In this document: piece after piece, positions 53,137 through 62,239 of the stretch
Position numbering within the stretch: position 1 is the first letter of the stretch
How the letters are laid out: each line of letters starts with the position of its first letter
NCBI RefSeq assembly: GCF_000178955.2
Contig: NC_016631.1
Span: 3,348,001-3,412,000, forward strand
From: Granulicella mallensis MP5ACTX8
Lineage (GTDB): Bacteria > Acidobacteriota > Terriglobia > Terriglobales > Acidobacteriaceae
Reading direction: 5' to 3'
DNA length: 64,000 nucleotides
Position numbers and translations under genes: made by a program
The notes under the pieces: generated by a model
What the model was told of the DNA's origin: nothing
What the model saw: only the letters and a program-made list of their open reading frames with translations
Databases searched by the model: none

Positions 53137-54225
53137 CTACGCAGCAACGAGAAACTTGCCTTCACGCATGATCTGTTCTTCTCCCTCGTCCCCGCCCAGC
53201 CAGATATTGAACGAAAGCCCCACCACATCGATATGCGTCGTCGACTTCCACGGAGCTCCAGTGTGGTTTCCATAGGGATCGCCGAACGCAATATGAATCC
53301 CCGGAAACTTCTCATCCTGCAGAATATTTCCGATCACCTTCGAGACTCCAATATTCGTTCCGATCGCAAACTCACCCACACGATCCGAGTTCTCGTCGGT
53401 ATGCGTATAGCTCCAGAACTCGCGCTCCAGCTCCTTGTTCGCACAGGAGACCGAAGTGATGCGGTTCTCGCTGATCTTCACCGTCAAGGGGGTATCGCGC
53501 AGAATCCCATACCGCGCGCAGAGAAAGTCCCCAACCACACCATCCACAACGAAGACGCCGTTAACCTCGCCAGGCGCGGTGAAGCACTCGCCACCCGGCA
53601 GATTGCCCCACTTCTCCGTGCTGATGATGCCGGAGGTCTTGAACCACTTATAGCTCGGGTTTAACTCCGCGCGGATGTCCGTCCCCGCAGCCGTCGTCGC
53701 CCGGACGTAAGTCGCCTTGCGCACCTTATCGAGCACCACCTGGCTCAGGCGGTCGACCGCATTGAAGTCCGCTCGCATGCCCTCCACCATCACCTCAGGG
53801 GTAATGTTCACCATGTGTGCATGACGCATGTGGCGACGGTTGACGACATCGGTCATCTGCATGCGGCTGAGCAGCTCATTCGGCTGCACCTGCACGGCGA
53901 AGATGCTGACCTGAGAACTCTCCATATCAGCGAGAACTGCCTCCGGCATCCCCTTCAACGGGCGCGGCGCGATGCGATCGACGACAAAGGCATTCCAAGT
54001 ACATCCCGCATGATCGAGCTCGCTGGCAAGCGACGCCGCAATCTCCAGGCAGCTCTCATCCGTAATGAGAGTGACCTTCTCCTCAGGCTTGATCTTGAGA
54101 CAGGTGACAACCGCATTGCGCGCACCCGGGGCATACTCAGCCGGAAAAGCAACGGCGCGCAGATCAGTCCCCGCAGTGGGCGCTACTTCAGTTTCGATAG
54201 CCTGCAACGTATCCAATGTCTTCAT
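53137..54225 (-). CDS. M29-type metal-dependent aminopeptidase
   Basis: A 362-aa protein of the M29 (aminopeptidase S/T, PepS) family. Probable metal ligands and catalytic acids occur in order: E in DRVGEFAIGTN, then HIAFGD, and the closing H-x-D of THIDVVGLSF; the N-terminal half includes the family's CLEIAASLASELDHAGC and AAEY/PAEYAPGARNAVV. Start at 54225 (MKTLDTLQ) has GGTGG upstream; 54240 is possible. Broad-specificity cytosolic aminopeptidase is the likely role. Confidence 0.78.
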   Translation of the reverse strand: MKTLDTLQAIETEVAPTAGTDLRAVAFPAEYAPGARNAVVTCLKIKPEEKVTLITDESCLEIAASLASELDHAGCTWNAFVVDRIAPRPLKGMPEAVLADMESSQVSIFAVQVQPNELLSRMQMTDVVNRRHMRHAHMVNITPEVMVEGMRADFNAVDRLSQVVLDKVRKATYVRATTAAGTDIRAELNPSYKWFKTSGIISTEKWGNLPGGECFTAPGEVNGVFVVDGVVGDFLCARYGILRDTPLTVKISENRITSVSCANKELEREFWSYTHTDENSDRVGEFAIGTNIGVSKVIGNILQDEKFPGIHIAFGDPYGNHTGAPWKSTTHIDVVGLSFNIWLGGDEGEEQIMREGKFLVAA

Positions 54226-54360
54226 TTCTTCACCCACCATTCACACAAGGATAACGTGCCTATGACGGCTAGAACCCATCTATTTTGTAGAATTATGGGC
54301 ATTTTATTTATAGAACGCCGGGCTGTTTTTACACTCAACGCCGTAACTGCTTTCCCTTCA

Positions 54361-54450
54361 TCACCGTTGTTTGTTTTTCGTCGTTGTCGTCATCGCCGTT
54401 GTTTGTTTTTCGTCGTCATCCTGAGCGGTACGCGAAGGACCCCCGCATTC
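54361..54450 (+). repeat. REP-type repeat, CCTGAGCG subtype
   Basis: Lead GTTTTTCGTCGTTGTCG and GTTGTTTGTTTTTCGTCG, then GTCATCCTGAGCGGTACGCG and AAGGACCCC. It lies in a divergent spacer with no gene; promoters for both sides must be here. Confidence 0.7.
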
Positions 54451-54532
54451 GCAGCGCCACAACAGCGCAGGACACCCCGGACATCCTTCGCCTGAAGCTT
54501 CAACTGTACTGAGTACAACCTACCTCCCGAGC

Positions 54533-54578
54533 CTGTCATTTCGACCGACCAACGGGAGTGGAGAAACCCCTGTATTCA
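54533..54578 (+). repeat. Partial repeat related to 17565
   Basis: GTCATTTCGACCGACC followed by GGGAGTGGAGAAACCCCTG, the same order as GTCATCTCGACCGGAG and GTAGTGGAGAGACCTGC at 17565. No second arm is seen. Confidence 0.5.
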
Positions 54579-54737
54579 CAACTGCGTGTACTGCCAAAGA
54601 AACCAAGGGAATGCTGTACTCCCTGGCAAAGAAGCCTGTCGTCAGCCGCAAAGCGTGCCCTTGCTCCAGGCATCGCAAAAATAATCGAGCGATTCCCCAA
54701 CCCATCCGTCCTCTCTGATAGAGGATCGCCCATCGGT

Positions 54738-55973
54738 ATGACCAGACACAGTGTGATGATCGGTCTTTCTAAAACCTTCTGCCTCGCATCCTTGAGTCTC
54801 CTCACCCTGGTGACAACTGCAACAGGAGCACAAAGTACCCCGCAGGCGGTACCCGCTGTGCCGAAGACTCCTGCCGTCTCCACAACACCCTGGCGGCAGA
54901 GAACACTTCGCTTCTCCGAAGTGAAGCCCATTCTGGGTCTCCCCAAACAAAACGTTCGATCCGCTGCCCATTGTTCGGAGGATGGCACAACCTTCGTCGC
55001 TGTCAATGCTGAATCCACATTGCCTGATTCGCTGGCGGTACCTGAACTTTTCAGGGTCTCTCCAAGCGGTGAAGTCTTAGACATTCACCGAAAGATTCCT
55101 TTGGAGTTCACAGATATCTCAGTCAAAGACTTCTTCGTCGCCGAAGATGAGTTAGTCACACTGCTGGAAGCGGTGAAGCGCGACGAGCACGACGAGACGG
55201 CCGCCCCACGCGAAACCAGTTATTTCCTCTCGCTCTCAGATCATGACGGCGGCAATGAGAAGCTGCTGCAGCTCGACCTGAAATTCAAACCGCTCAAGGT
55301 TGCGATGTTTGGCCCCGGCGACTTCATCGTGCTGGGTTGGGATGAGATCAATCTGCAACCTGTGCTGGTTCTCCTCAAGGACGATGGAACGATCCGCCAC
55401 TTCATCGATCTTGAGGATCGCTCTCACTCCGATCCTTACGCGACCTATGGATCGCTAAAGGAGGCCGAATCCTCTGCCACGGTTCGTTCTGATCTCGCGG
55501 TTCTGCAACGAACGCAATTTGTGCCCTACGGCAGTCAGGTCTTGCTTACCTATCCGGGCACGGCAAGGTCCATCCGCGTACTCAGCCCCGTGGGAGAAGA
55601 CAGATCCATCCCGGTTGAACTCCCAGGAGGATTCGTCCTGCATGATGTTCTGGTCTCAGGTGCGCGCTACCCCCTGGTCCTGCGCGCACAAGTCATGGAA
55701 AGCTCCGGGCACTCTGCTTCGGCGGAAGCGAGCACCAAACCGCGACAAAGGCTATTCGAATTCGACGCTGTTCACGGCTCGTTGCTGCGGGAATTTCTGT
55801 TCGATAAACCCAACGTTGACGAGGTAACGTGCGCCGCAGCCTCAAAGCTTACGTCCATCTTTCTCGATAGCATCGCCAGCCCAACTCCTCCCGCAACGAG
55901 CCCGGGAGGCCAGCCGGCAAAAAGTGACGATGCAACCCAGCTGGTAATCGCTACCGCCACTCGCTTTCCATAG
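54738..55973 (+). CDS. Exported protein, relative of the 50610 protein
   Basis: A 411-aa protein with signal peptide (GLSKTFCLASLSLLTLVTTAT). The mature region shares the pattern of the 50610 protein: KVAMFGPGDFIVLGWDEINL lines up with KVAQFSNSEGFLAMGYDE, and VLLKDDGTIRHFIDLEDR with LLDARGQMKVLDILP, implying an ancient duplication. A C-terminal Pro/Thr/Gly-rich tail is present. The frame is open to 54558, but ATG 54738 begins MTRHSVMIGLSK before the signal peptide. Function unknown. Confidence 0.6.
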   Translation: MTRHSVMIGLSKTFCLASLSLLTLVTTATGAQSTPQAVPAVPKTPAVSTTPWRQRTLRFSEVKPILGLPKQNVRSAAHCSEDGTTFVAVNAESTLPDSLAVPELFRVSPSGEVLDIHRKIPLEFTDISVKDFFVAEDELVTLLEAVKRDEHDETAAPRETSYFLSLSDHDGGNEKLLQLDLKFKPLKVAMFGPGDFIVLGWDEINLQPVLVLLKDDGTIRHFIDLEDRSHSDPYATYGSLKEAESSATVRSDLAVLQRTQFVPYGSQVLLTYPGTARSIRVLSPVGEDRSIPVELPGGFVLHDVLVSGARYPLVLRAQVMESSGHSASAEASTKPRQRLFEFDAVHGSLLREFLFDKPNVDEVTCAAASKLTSIFLDSIASPTPPATSPGGQPAKSDDATQLVIATATRFP

Positions 55974-55994
55974 GAAATACGGAGAGGGCACTAT

Positions 55995-56312
55995 GGTGAG
56001 TCGTTAATTTGTTGAAGAACCAGCATTACCCCATAGCGCGAAGCGCAAACCGTGACGCTTTAGCGTCGCGGGGCGGAGGGAGCCGTAGCCTTTAGGCTAC
56101 GGAACAAGTGGCCAAGCAAGAATTGGGCTTTAGCCCCGGGCCTTTTGTCCGCAGCCGAAAGAAGGCCCGGGCCTAAAGGCCACATCTTTGCTAAGCCTCT
56201 ATTTCCGTAGCCTAAAGGCTACGGCTCCCTCCGTCTCCCTGACTCTAAAGCGTCTCGATTTACGCTTCACGCTACGGGTAACGCTGGTTCTTCAACGAAC
56301 TAGAGACTCAGC
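55995..56312. repeat. 320-bp palindromic element, copy 1
   Basis: A large imperfect palindrome starting GGTGAGTCGTTAATTTG and AAGAACCAGCATTACCCC, with inner inverted modules GAGCCGTAGCCTTTAGGC and CTACGGCTCCCTCCG, ending GGTAACGCTGGTTCTTC. It is closely similar to the copy at 58532. It has no ORF of its own and resembles a MITE-like element. Confidence 0.8.
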
Positions 56313-56527
56313 ACACTAGCCTCTTCGCTACCCGGCTCTTCGCGCAGGGTGGGCGCCTTTCTTCGTTAGGCCAGCATCTCCGATGAAGATTTATACCTTG
56401 CGGTTCAAAGTGCTACCAACCGACTGCTAATCTATCTTGGCTCGGTCCCTTTCTCTCTATCTGGATTCGGCCCCTGTTCTGCATAAGCTGTACGCATAAA
56501 ACCACCGTTCCGGTGTGGGAGAATTTC
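56313..56527. other. Spacer before the NHL lipoprotein gene
   Basis: 215 bp between the element and the lipoprotein start. It should hold the promoter. Apart from GTGGGAG at 56515, which is the ribosome-binding site, I see no supported feature. Confidence 0.4.
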
Positions 56528-58522
56528 GTGAGCAACCATCGTCTATCTTTTTCGTCTGTGGCCACCGTACTGAGCGTGGCTTTTGCTCTGGGGCTGAGCG
56601 GCTGCTCGGCAAACTTCGGGGATGTCTCCAGTGCCGCAACGCAGACCGCGATGCACATTCAAGGCGTGGTTCATGGCGGCCAGCAGCCGCTCAGTGGCGC
56701 GCATGTCTATATGTATGCCGCCAGCACGGCAGCTTACGGCGGCCAGGGCATCGCCCCCACCTCCGGTGCTGCCGGCAATGCGTCGACCTCGCTGCTGACC
56801 GCCGCGACGGGAAACCCGGCGGATACGAATGGGAACTTCTACGTCACTACGGACACCTTTGGCGACTTCGCTATCAATGGGGCGTTCGCCTGTACTTCCG
56901 GCCAGCAAGTCTACCTCTACTCGACCGGCGGCGATCCGCAGTTGGCCGGAACAGGAGTTGCCGGCACGCCGAATCCCGCCGCCACGCTGCTGGCGGTGGT
57001 GGGCGACTGCGCCAGCTCGGCCTTTCCAGGGGTTACGTCCATATCGATGAATGAGGTCACCACGGTCGCTGCCGCGTATGCGCTGGCGGGTTTTGCCACC
57101 GATCCCCTGCACATCGGCGCTCCCAGCGCCGTAACGGGCCATGCACTCTCCGGGACCGGCCTGGCCAATGCGTTCAATACCGCGCTGAATCTCGTGAACC
57201 AGACCAGCGGCGCTCCTAATCCGACCTTGCCCCTGAACAGCAAGGCCGTCGTTCCCGTGACTACGATCAACACGGTGGCGAACATCCTGGCCTCCTGCGT
57301 CAACTCCAACGGTGTCAGCTCGTCGGGATGCAGCACGCTCTTCGCCAATACAACGTACGGCACGGTACCCGGAGACATAGCCACGGCGGCCATCAACATG
57401 GCCCAGCACCCGGCAGCCAATCTCACCGCCCTGCTCAATCTCGCCACCAACGCCAGTCCCTTCCAGCCCTTCCTCAGCGCTCCCAAGGACCTGTCCCTCG
57501 GGATCAACTACACCGGTGGCGGCGGACTGAACCACGCCTTTGGGATCGCGATCGACGGCGCGGGCAACGCCTGGGTAACTGATTTGGCAGTTGACTCCGT
57601 GACCAAGATCTCCCCCGCCGGAGAGTTCCTCTCCGGAACCAACGGCTATACCGCCGGCGGACTGAACAATCCCATAGGGATCGCAATCGACGGTACGGGC
57701 AATGCCTGGGTGATCAATGGATTAGATGGCGCCGTAGTTGAACTCTCCAGCACCGGAGCAATCCTCTCCGGGACAAACGGCTATACGGGCGGCGGACTGA
57801 CATCGTCAAACGCAGCATCTTGGATCGCGATCGACAGCTCCGGCAACGCCTGGGTGACTAATTTCCAGGGTTCGTCCGTGTATGAAATCTCCAGCGCCGG
57901 AACAATCCTCTCCGGGACCAACGGCTATAGGGGCGGTGGCCTGGAAACCACAGGCGGGATCGCGATTGACGGCTCCGGCAATTCCTGGGTGGTAAATGAA
58001 GAGAGTGACTCCGTGACCAAGATCTCCAGCAGCGGGACAGTCCTCTCCGGGACAAATGGCTATACGGGTGGCAGCCTGAGAGTCCCAACGGGGATTGCGG
58101 TCGACAGCTCGGGCAACGCCTGGGTGGCGAATCAAGAGAGTGTCGCCGTGACCAAGTTCTCCAGCGCCGGGACAGTCCTCTCTGGGACAAATGGCTACAC
58201 CGGCAGCTCCATAGATGAGGCAGCGGGAATCGCGATCGACGGTTCGGGCAATGCCTGGGTAGCGAATGCTGGAGGCTCCCTGATTGAACTCTCCAGCACC
58301 GGAGCAATCCTCTCCGGAACCAACGGCTATACGGGCGGTGGCCTGAACGTCCCATTTGCGTTGGCGATCGACGGCTCGGGCAACGTCTGGGTGGGAACCG
58401 AACAAGGTAACCCCGTGACCGAGCTGATCGGCCTTGCTACCCCCGTGATTACTCCGATCGTTGCCGGTCTGCCCGCTATCCCAACAACGGACGGAACCAG
58501 CAACCTGGGCACACGCCCGTAG
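56528..58522 (+). CDS. Lipoprotein with NHL-like repeat propeller
   Basis: A 664-aa lipoprotein: signal with lipobox ALGLSGC (Cys near residue 27), a region with carboxypeptidase-regulatory-like features (HIQGVVHGGQQPLSGAHVYM), a middle domain, then seven repeats of about 43 residues with consensus LSGTNGYTGG and GIAIDGSGNAWVAN (from about residue 330), likely one NHL-type beta-propeller. The start GTG at 56528 has GTGGGAG upstream. It is flanked on both sides by 320-bp palindromic elements, which suggests it moves or was duplicated with them. Probably a surface binding protein. Confidence 0.75.
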   Translation: MSNHRLSFSSVATVLSVAFALGLSGCSANFGDVSSAATQTAMHIQGVVHGGQQPLSGAHVYMYAASTAAYGGQGIAPTSGAAGNASTSLLTAATGNPADTNGNFYVTTDTFGDFAINGAFACTSGQQVYLYSTGGDPQLAGTGVAGTPNPAATLLAVVGDCASSAFPGVTSISMNEVTTVAAAYALAGFATDPLHIGAPSAVTGHALSGTGLANAFNTALNLVNQTSGAPNPTLPLNSKAVVPVTTINTVANILASCVNSNGVSSSGCSTLFANTTYGTVPGDIATAAINMAQHPAANLTALLNLATNASPFQPFLSAPKDLSLGINYTGGGGLNHAFGIAIDGAGNAWVTDLAVDSVTKISPAGEFLSGTNGYTAGGLNNPIGIAIDGTGNAWVINGLDGAVVELSSTGAILSGTNGYTGGGLTSSNAASWIAIDSSGNAWVTNFQGSSVYEISSAGTILSGTNGYRGGGLETTGGIAIDGSGNSWVVNEESDSVTKISSSGTVLSGTNGYTGGSLRVPTGIAVDSSGNAWVANQESVAVTKFSSAGTVLSGTNGYTGSSIDEAAGIAIDGSGNAWVANAGGSLIELSSTGAILSGTNGYTGGGLNVPFALAIDGSGNVWVGTEQGNPVTELIGLATPVITPIVAGLPAIPTTDGTSNLGTRP

Positions 58523-58531
58523 CTTCTTCGT

Positions 58532-58852
58532 GGTGAGTCATTCGTTCGTTAAAGAACCAGCGTTACCCCATAGCGCGAAGCGCAAACCGTGACGCTTTAG
58601 CGTCGCGGGACGGAGGGAGCCGTAGCCTTTAGGCTACGGAATAAGGGCCAGGCAAGAATTGGGCTTTAGCCCCGGGCCTTTTGTTCGCAGCCGAAAGAAG
58701 GCCCGGGCCTAAAGGCCGCATCTTTGCTAAGCCTCTATTTCCGTAGCCTAAAGGCTACGGCTCCCTCCGCCGCCCTGACGCTGAAGCATCAGGGAACACG
58801 CTTCGCGCTGTGCTGAACAGACCATCCTTCTCTGACGAATTAATGACTCACC
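58532..58852. repeat. 320-bp palindromic element, copy 2
   Basis: A near-identical relative of the element at 55995, with the better terminal symmetry: GGTGAGTCATTCGTTCGTTA at the left and TGACGAATTAATGACTCACC at the right. The middle contains GGGCTTTAGCCCC and CCTAAAGGCCGC. It begins 10 nt after the lipoprotein stop. Confidence 0.8.
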
Positions 58853-58904
58853 ACTCACTCCAGGCATGGGCTGGAAAAGCATCGCACAGCGCTCATCGAT
58901 CTCC

Positions 58905-60008
58905 CTACAACCCAACCTTCGTCTCGGCAGCCATATAGTCGACCACCGCCTTCAAATCCCCGGTCTCCCGAAAGACACGCAACTGCCGGTCAGCCCCCGA
59001 ACCCTGCTCCAGCATCGTGCGAATGTAACCAATGGCATCCCGGCACTGGAGCTCATCCAGCACATCGTCAATGAACGCGAGATACTCCAGAATCAACTCC
59101 TTCTCCGGCACCTCCTGCTCTTTGCCGAAGTCGATGAGCTTCCCCGCGAGCCCGTAACGCACCGCACGAAACTTGTTCTCCATCAGCAGCGCACGCGAGT
59201 ACTGGCGAAAGTCCAGATTGCGCTCGTGAAGCTGCCAGAGCTTCGCCGCCGTTGCCTGGATCAGCGCGGCAATCGCAATCGTCTCCTCGGCGCGCAGAGG
59301 GATATCGCACACCCTCACCTCGACCGTATTGAAGTACGGATGTGGACGCACGTCCCACCAGATCTTTTTGGCGTCGTCGATGCAGTTGGTCTTGATCAGC
59401 AGGTTCACATAGTTCTCGAACTCCGAGTAGCTATTGAACGTATCCGGAAGGTTGGTGCGCGGAAAGTTCTCGAAGACCTTCGCGCGATAGCTCTTGTAGC
59501 CCGTCTCCATACCCAGCCAGAAAGGAGAGTTCGTCGAGAGCGCCAGGATGTGCGGCAGAAAATACCGCAGCGAGTTCATGATGCGGATCGCCGCCTCTCG
59601 GTCTTCAATCCCCACATGCACATGCAGTCCGAAGATCAGGTTCGACCGCGCCACCAGCTGCAGATCTTCCACGACCTTGGCATAGCGCGGGTCGGGATGG
59701 ATCTCCTGCGAGCGCCAATCGGCAAAGGGATGCGTCGCCCCGGCAACCAGCACCAGCCCATGCTCTTCAGCAAGACGAATCATGTTGCGGCGAAGGTCGT
59801 AGATGTCCTCCCGCGCCTCGCCGATATTGCGGCAGATGCGCGTTCCGACCTCGATGACCGACTGATGCATCTCGGCCTTCACGCGCTCTTCAAGCCGCAG
59901 CTTCCCCTGCGCCAGCATCTCCGTCGCAATATGCGAGCGCAGATCGCGGGTCACAGGATCGATGGTCTGGTACTCCTCTTCGATTCCCAGCGTGAAGGTC
60001 GGTCGCAT
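58905..60008 (-). CDS. Carboxylate-amine ligase, GCS2/YbdK family
   Basis: A 367-aa member of the GCS2 family (COG2170, YbdK), a glutamine-synthetase-fold amide ligase related to glutamate-cysteine ligase. Diagnostic parts are TLGIEEEYQTIDPVTRDL at the start, RSNLIFGLHVHVGIEDREAA and YFNTVEVRVCDIPLRAEETI. E. coli YbdK has weak glutamate-cysteine ligase activity, but many homologues have other, unknown partners. It is last in a minus-strand run that also holds an ATP-grasp enzyme and an alpha/beta hydrolase, separated from the preceding gene by 19 nt. Confidence 0.88.
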   Translation of the reverse strand: MRPTFTLGIEEEYQTIDPVTRDLRSHIATEMLAQGKLRLEERVKAEMHQSVIEVGTRICRNIGEAREDIYDLRRNMIRLAEEHGLVLVAGATHPFADWRSQEIHPDPRYAKVVEDLQLVARSNLIFGLHVHVGIEDREAAIRIMNSLRYFLPHILALSTNSPFWLGMETGYKSYRAKVFENFPRTNLPDTFNSYSEFENYVNLLIKTNCIDDAKKIWWDVRPHPYFNTVEVRVCDIPLRAEETIAIAALIQATAAKLWQLHERNLDFRQYSRALLMENKFRAVRYGLAGKLIDFGKEQEVPEKELILEYLAFIDDVLDELQCRDAIGYIRTMLEQGSGADRQLRVFRETGDLKAVVDYMAAETKVGL

Positions 60009-60027
60009 GATTCAACCTCTGGCGAAA

Positions 60028-60408
60028 CTAGATATTGCTCACAAGTCGAACACTGAGCTTACCGCCGTTTTTGGCCAGCGTCACTGTCACCTGGGACTCA
60101 CTGAAGCCTGGCGATAAAAACTGCAGGTAATGAACTCTCGTGTTCTGCTCCGAAGAGATCGAAAATCGTCCCTGTTCATCCGTCTTGGACATCATCATGC
60201 AGCTCTTGAAACCGCGCGTGCACTCCGCGACGATCACATCGCCCATCGCCTGCCTGGCCCCACCTGCGTCCTCGGAGTAAACGGACCCGCTCAGGTTCTC
60301 GGCCCGCTGCTGCGTGTCGACCGTCTTTGTCTGACCGAAACAGGAAGCGCTCATCGCGAGCAGGCAAGCAGTCCAAAGTCCCGGCATCCACATCGTGCGT
60401 ATCGTCAT
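60028..60408 (-). CDS. Exported protein with carboxypeptidase-regulatory-like domain
   Basis: A 126-aa protein with a signal peptide (WTACLLAMSASCFGQ) and a small beta-sandwich: LSGSVYSEDAGGARQAMGDV, TDEQGRFSISSEQN, YLQFLSPGFSESQVTVTL. This matches the CarboxypepD_reg-like/prealbumin-type fold. It overlaps the ATP-grasp gene stop by 4 bp and lies before the GCS2 gene, so it is translationally coupled within the amide-ligase run. Its place between two ligases suggests an exported binding partner. Confidence 0.65.
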   Translation of the reverse strand: MTIRTMWMPGLWTACLLAMSASCFGQTKTVDTQQRAENLSGSVYSEDAGGARQAMGDVIVAECTRGFKSCMMMSKTDEQGRFSISSEQNTRVHYLQFLSPGFSESQVTVTLAKNGGKLSVRLVSNI

Positions 60409-61439
60409 TGATTTCCCTTCGTTACGGCCTTTTTCGCGGCCACCTTCTTCGCTGGAACTTTCTTCGCAGCACTCTTCTTTGCCAAAGCCTTCTTCGCGGG
60501 CTCAGCGCCCAGGAAGCTCGACCAGCGCAGATCCTTCATCGGCTCCCCGGCCAGCTTCGCCTTCTTGATCGCGAGCTTCGCGACATGGTCCACGATCCAC
60601 TCGAAGCTCTCTTCTCCCACCGCATGCCGGTCGGCATCGGGCGCGGGATTCATGAAGTCGATGGCGTACGGGACGCCATTCTCCACCGCAAACTCAACGG
60701 TATTCAGATCATAGCCAAGCGCGCGGCAAAGCTTCAACGCATCCTTCTTGACCCGCGCCAGCAGAGCCTTTGGATACTCCGGCGGATCGAGTACATAACG
60801 GTGCGCATGCTCCCGGCGCGGATCGTACGTCATGATCCGCACGTCCTCCTGCCCAACGACGTAGCAGCGGAAGTACTCCTGGAACTTAACCTCTGCCTGC
60901 AGCATCATGCAGAGGTCGCGCGTCTGGTCGTAGGCATGGAAGAACTCATCGCGATTGTGGACATGGTAGACATCGCGCCAGCCGCCGCCGTCGTGCGGCT
61001 TCAGGAACGCCGGAAACTTTACATACTCAAAGACCGCATCCCAGTCGAGCGGGTACTGCAGGTTGCGCATGGAGCGTTGATTGGTATCCGGCGGATAGTT
61101 CTTGTGCGGCAGCAGCACCGTTCGCGGCACGGCAACGCCAAGCTTCTCCGCCAACGCGTAGTTGAAGAACTTATCGTCAGCCGACCACCAGAACGGATTG
61201 TTGATAACCTCCGTCCCCGTCAGCGCCGCATTCTTCAGGTACGAGCGATAAAAAGGAATATCGTGCGATATTCGGTCGACGATGACGGCATAAGAACTGC
61301 GCTTAGCCATCTCAATCCCCCCGATCTCGACAAATTCCGCCCGAATGCCCTCAATCTCCATCGAGTTGATGCGCTCGACCAGAGCCCCCGGAAAAGTGTT
61401 TTCCATCCCAAACAACACGCCGATCTTCTTCACTGCCAT
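60405..61439 (-). CDS. ATP-grasp ligase with lysine-rich tail
   Basis: A 344-aa RimK/D-Ala-D-Ala-ligase-like ATP-grasp enzyme. Recognisable parts are KFPAFLKPHDGGGWRDVYHV (ATP-binding beta-hairpin with conserved Lys), RCYVVGQEDVRIMTYDPRRE and YDLNTVEFAVENGVPYAIDF followed by MNPAPD (metal-binding acid and Asn). The C-terminal 30 residues form a basic tail of AAKK/PAKK repeats (AKKSAAKKVPAKKVAAKKA), histone-H1-like and possibly for binding polyanions. I chose the ATG at 61439 (MAVKKIGVLFGMENTF). It lies 32 nt after the esterase gene. Confidence 0.82.
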   Translation of the reverse strand: MAVKKIGVLFGMENTFPGALVERINSMEIEGIRAEFVEIGGIEMAKRSSYAVIVDRISHDIPFYRSYLKNAALTGTEVINNPFWWSADDKFFNYALAEKLGVAVPRTVLLPHKNYPPDTNQRSMRNLQYPLDWDAVFEYVKFPAFLKPHDGGGWRDVYHVHNRDEFFHAYDQTRDLCMMLQAEVKFQEYFRCYVVGQEDVRIMTYDPRREHAHRYVLDPPEYPKALLARVKKDALKLCRALGYDLNTVEFAVENGVPYAIDFMNPAPDADRHAVGEESFEWIVDHVAKLAIKKAKLAGEPMKDLRWSSFLGAEPAKKALAKKSAAKKVPAKKVAAKKAVTKGNQ

Positions 61440-61471
61440 ATCCGCAATCCCCCAGAACCGATTGTCTTCGT

Positions 61472-62182
61472 TTATAGATAAACCTGCATCATCCTCTGCC
61501 ACCAGGGCCAGTCATGCTCAGCGTTATCGCCCCACACATCGAGCCGCACCGGAATGTTCTTCGCCCTCAACTCCGTGGCAAGCCTTTCGTTGTCGTTCCA
61601 GCAGTGGTCGTGAACACCAGTCGCCAGAACATACGTGTTATGCCGCATCCGATCCAGATAGCCCGCGTCATGCAGATTCGGCAGATAATCCAGCGGCAGG
61701 TTGAAGTAGCAGTCCTCGTCGTAATAGCCACGCAGGAAGCCCTTCATATCGAACGCGCCACTCATCGAAAGCAACCCTGAAAACAGATGCGGATGCCGGA
61801 ACGCAATATTGGCCGCGTGATAGCCGCCCAGGCTGCAGCCCAGCGATACCAGGTGAGGCTGATGATTGCGTTGCCGCACAAACGGCACAACCCCTTTCAG
61901 GATGTACTCCTCATACTGCATATGACGCGCAATTCTCCATCGTGGAGGTACGTCGCGGTTGTACCAGCTCTCGGCATCGACCGAGTCCACGCAAAAGAGC
62001 TGCAGCTTCCCGGCTTCGATCTTGTCCTGCACGGACGCCACCATCGCACGATCTTCAAACTCATAGAAACGCCCGCACGAGGTTGGGAACACAATCACCG
62101 GCAGACCGTCATGCCCGAACACGAGCATCTCCATCTCACGGTCTAACTCACCCGAGTACCCCTTGTAATATTCCCGTTTCAT
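61472..62182 (-). CDS. Alpha/beta-hydrolase esterase (COG4947-like)
   Basis: A 236-aa alpha/beta hydrolase. Nucleophile elbow GCSLGGYHAANIAFRHP carries the serine, and the likely catalytic His is in NAEHDWPWWQRMMQ at the C-terminus. MKREYYKGYSGELDREMEML and PTSCGRFYEFEDRAMVASV are typical of this esterase group that is found with ATP-grasp ligases. It heads the minus-strand amide-ligase run, divergent from another hydrolase only 57 bp away. It may release or load the product; substrate unknown. Confidence 0.8.
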   Translation of the reverse strand: MKREYYKGYSGELDREMEMLVFGHDGLPVIVFPTSCGRFYEFEDRAMVASVQDKIEAGKLQLFCVDSVDAESWYNRDVPPRWRIARHMQYEEYILKGVVPFVRQRNHQPHLVSLGCSLGGYHAANIAFRHPHLFSGLLSMSGAFDMKGFLRGYYDEDCYFNLPLDYLPNLHDAGYLDRMRHNTYVLATGVHDHCWNDNERLATELRAKNIPVRLDVWGDNAEHDWPWWQRMMQVYL

Positions 62183-62239
62183 GAGCAGGCCCTCTGATAC
62201 TCTGAGGCCTTACTTCTACACGAAGGTTGTGTTTTAGAT

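Noticed and set aside
57500..58430. Periodic DNA repeats suggesting a CRISPR array
   Set aside because: The period is about 129 bp, in frame, and encodes NHL-like protein repeats with no unique spacers; no cas gene is present in the window.
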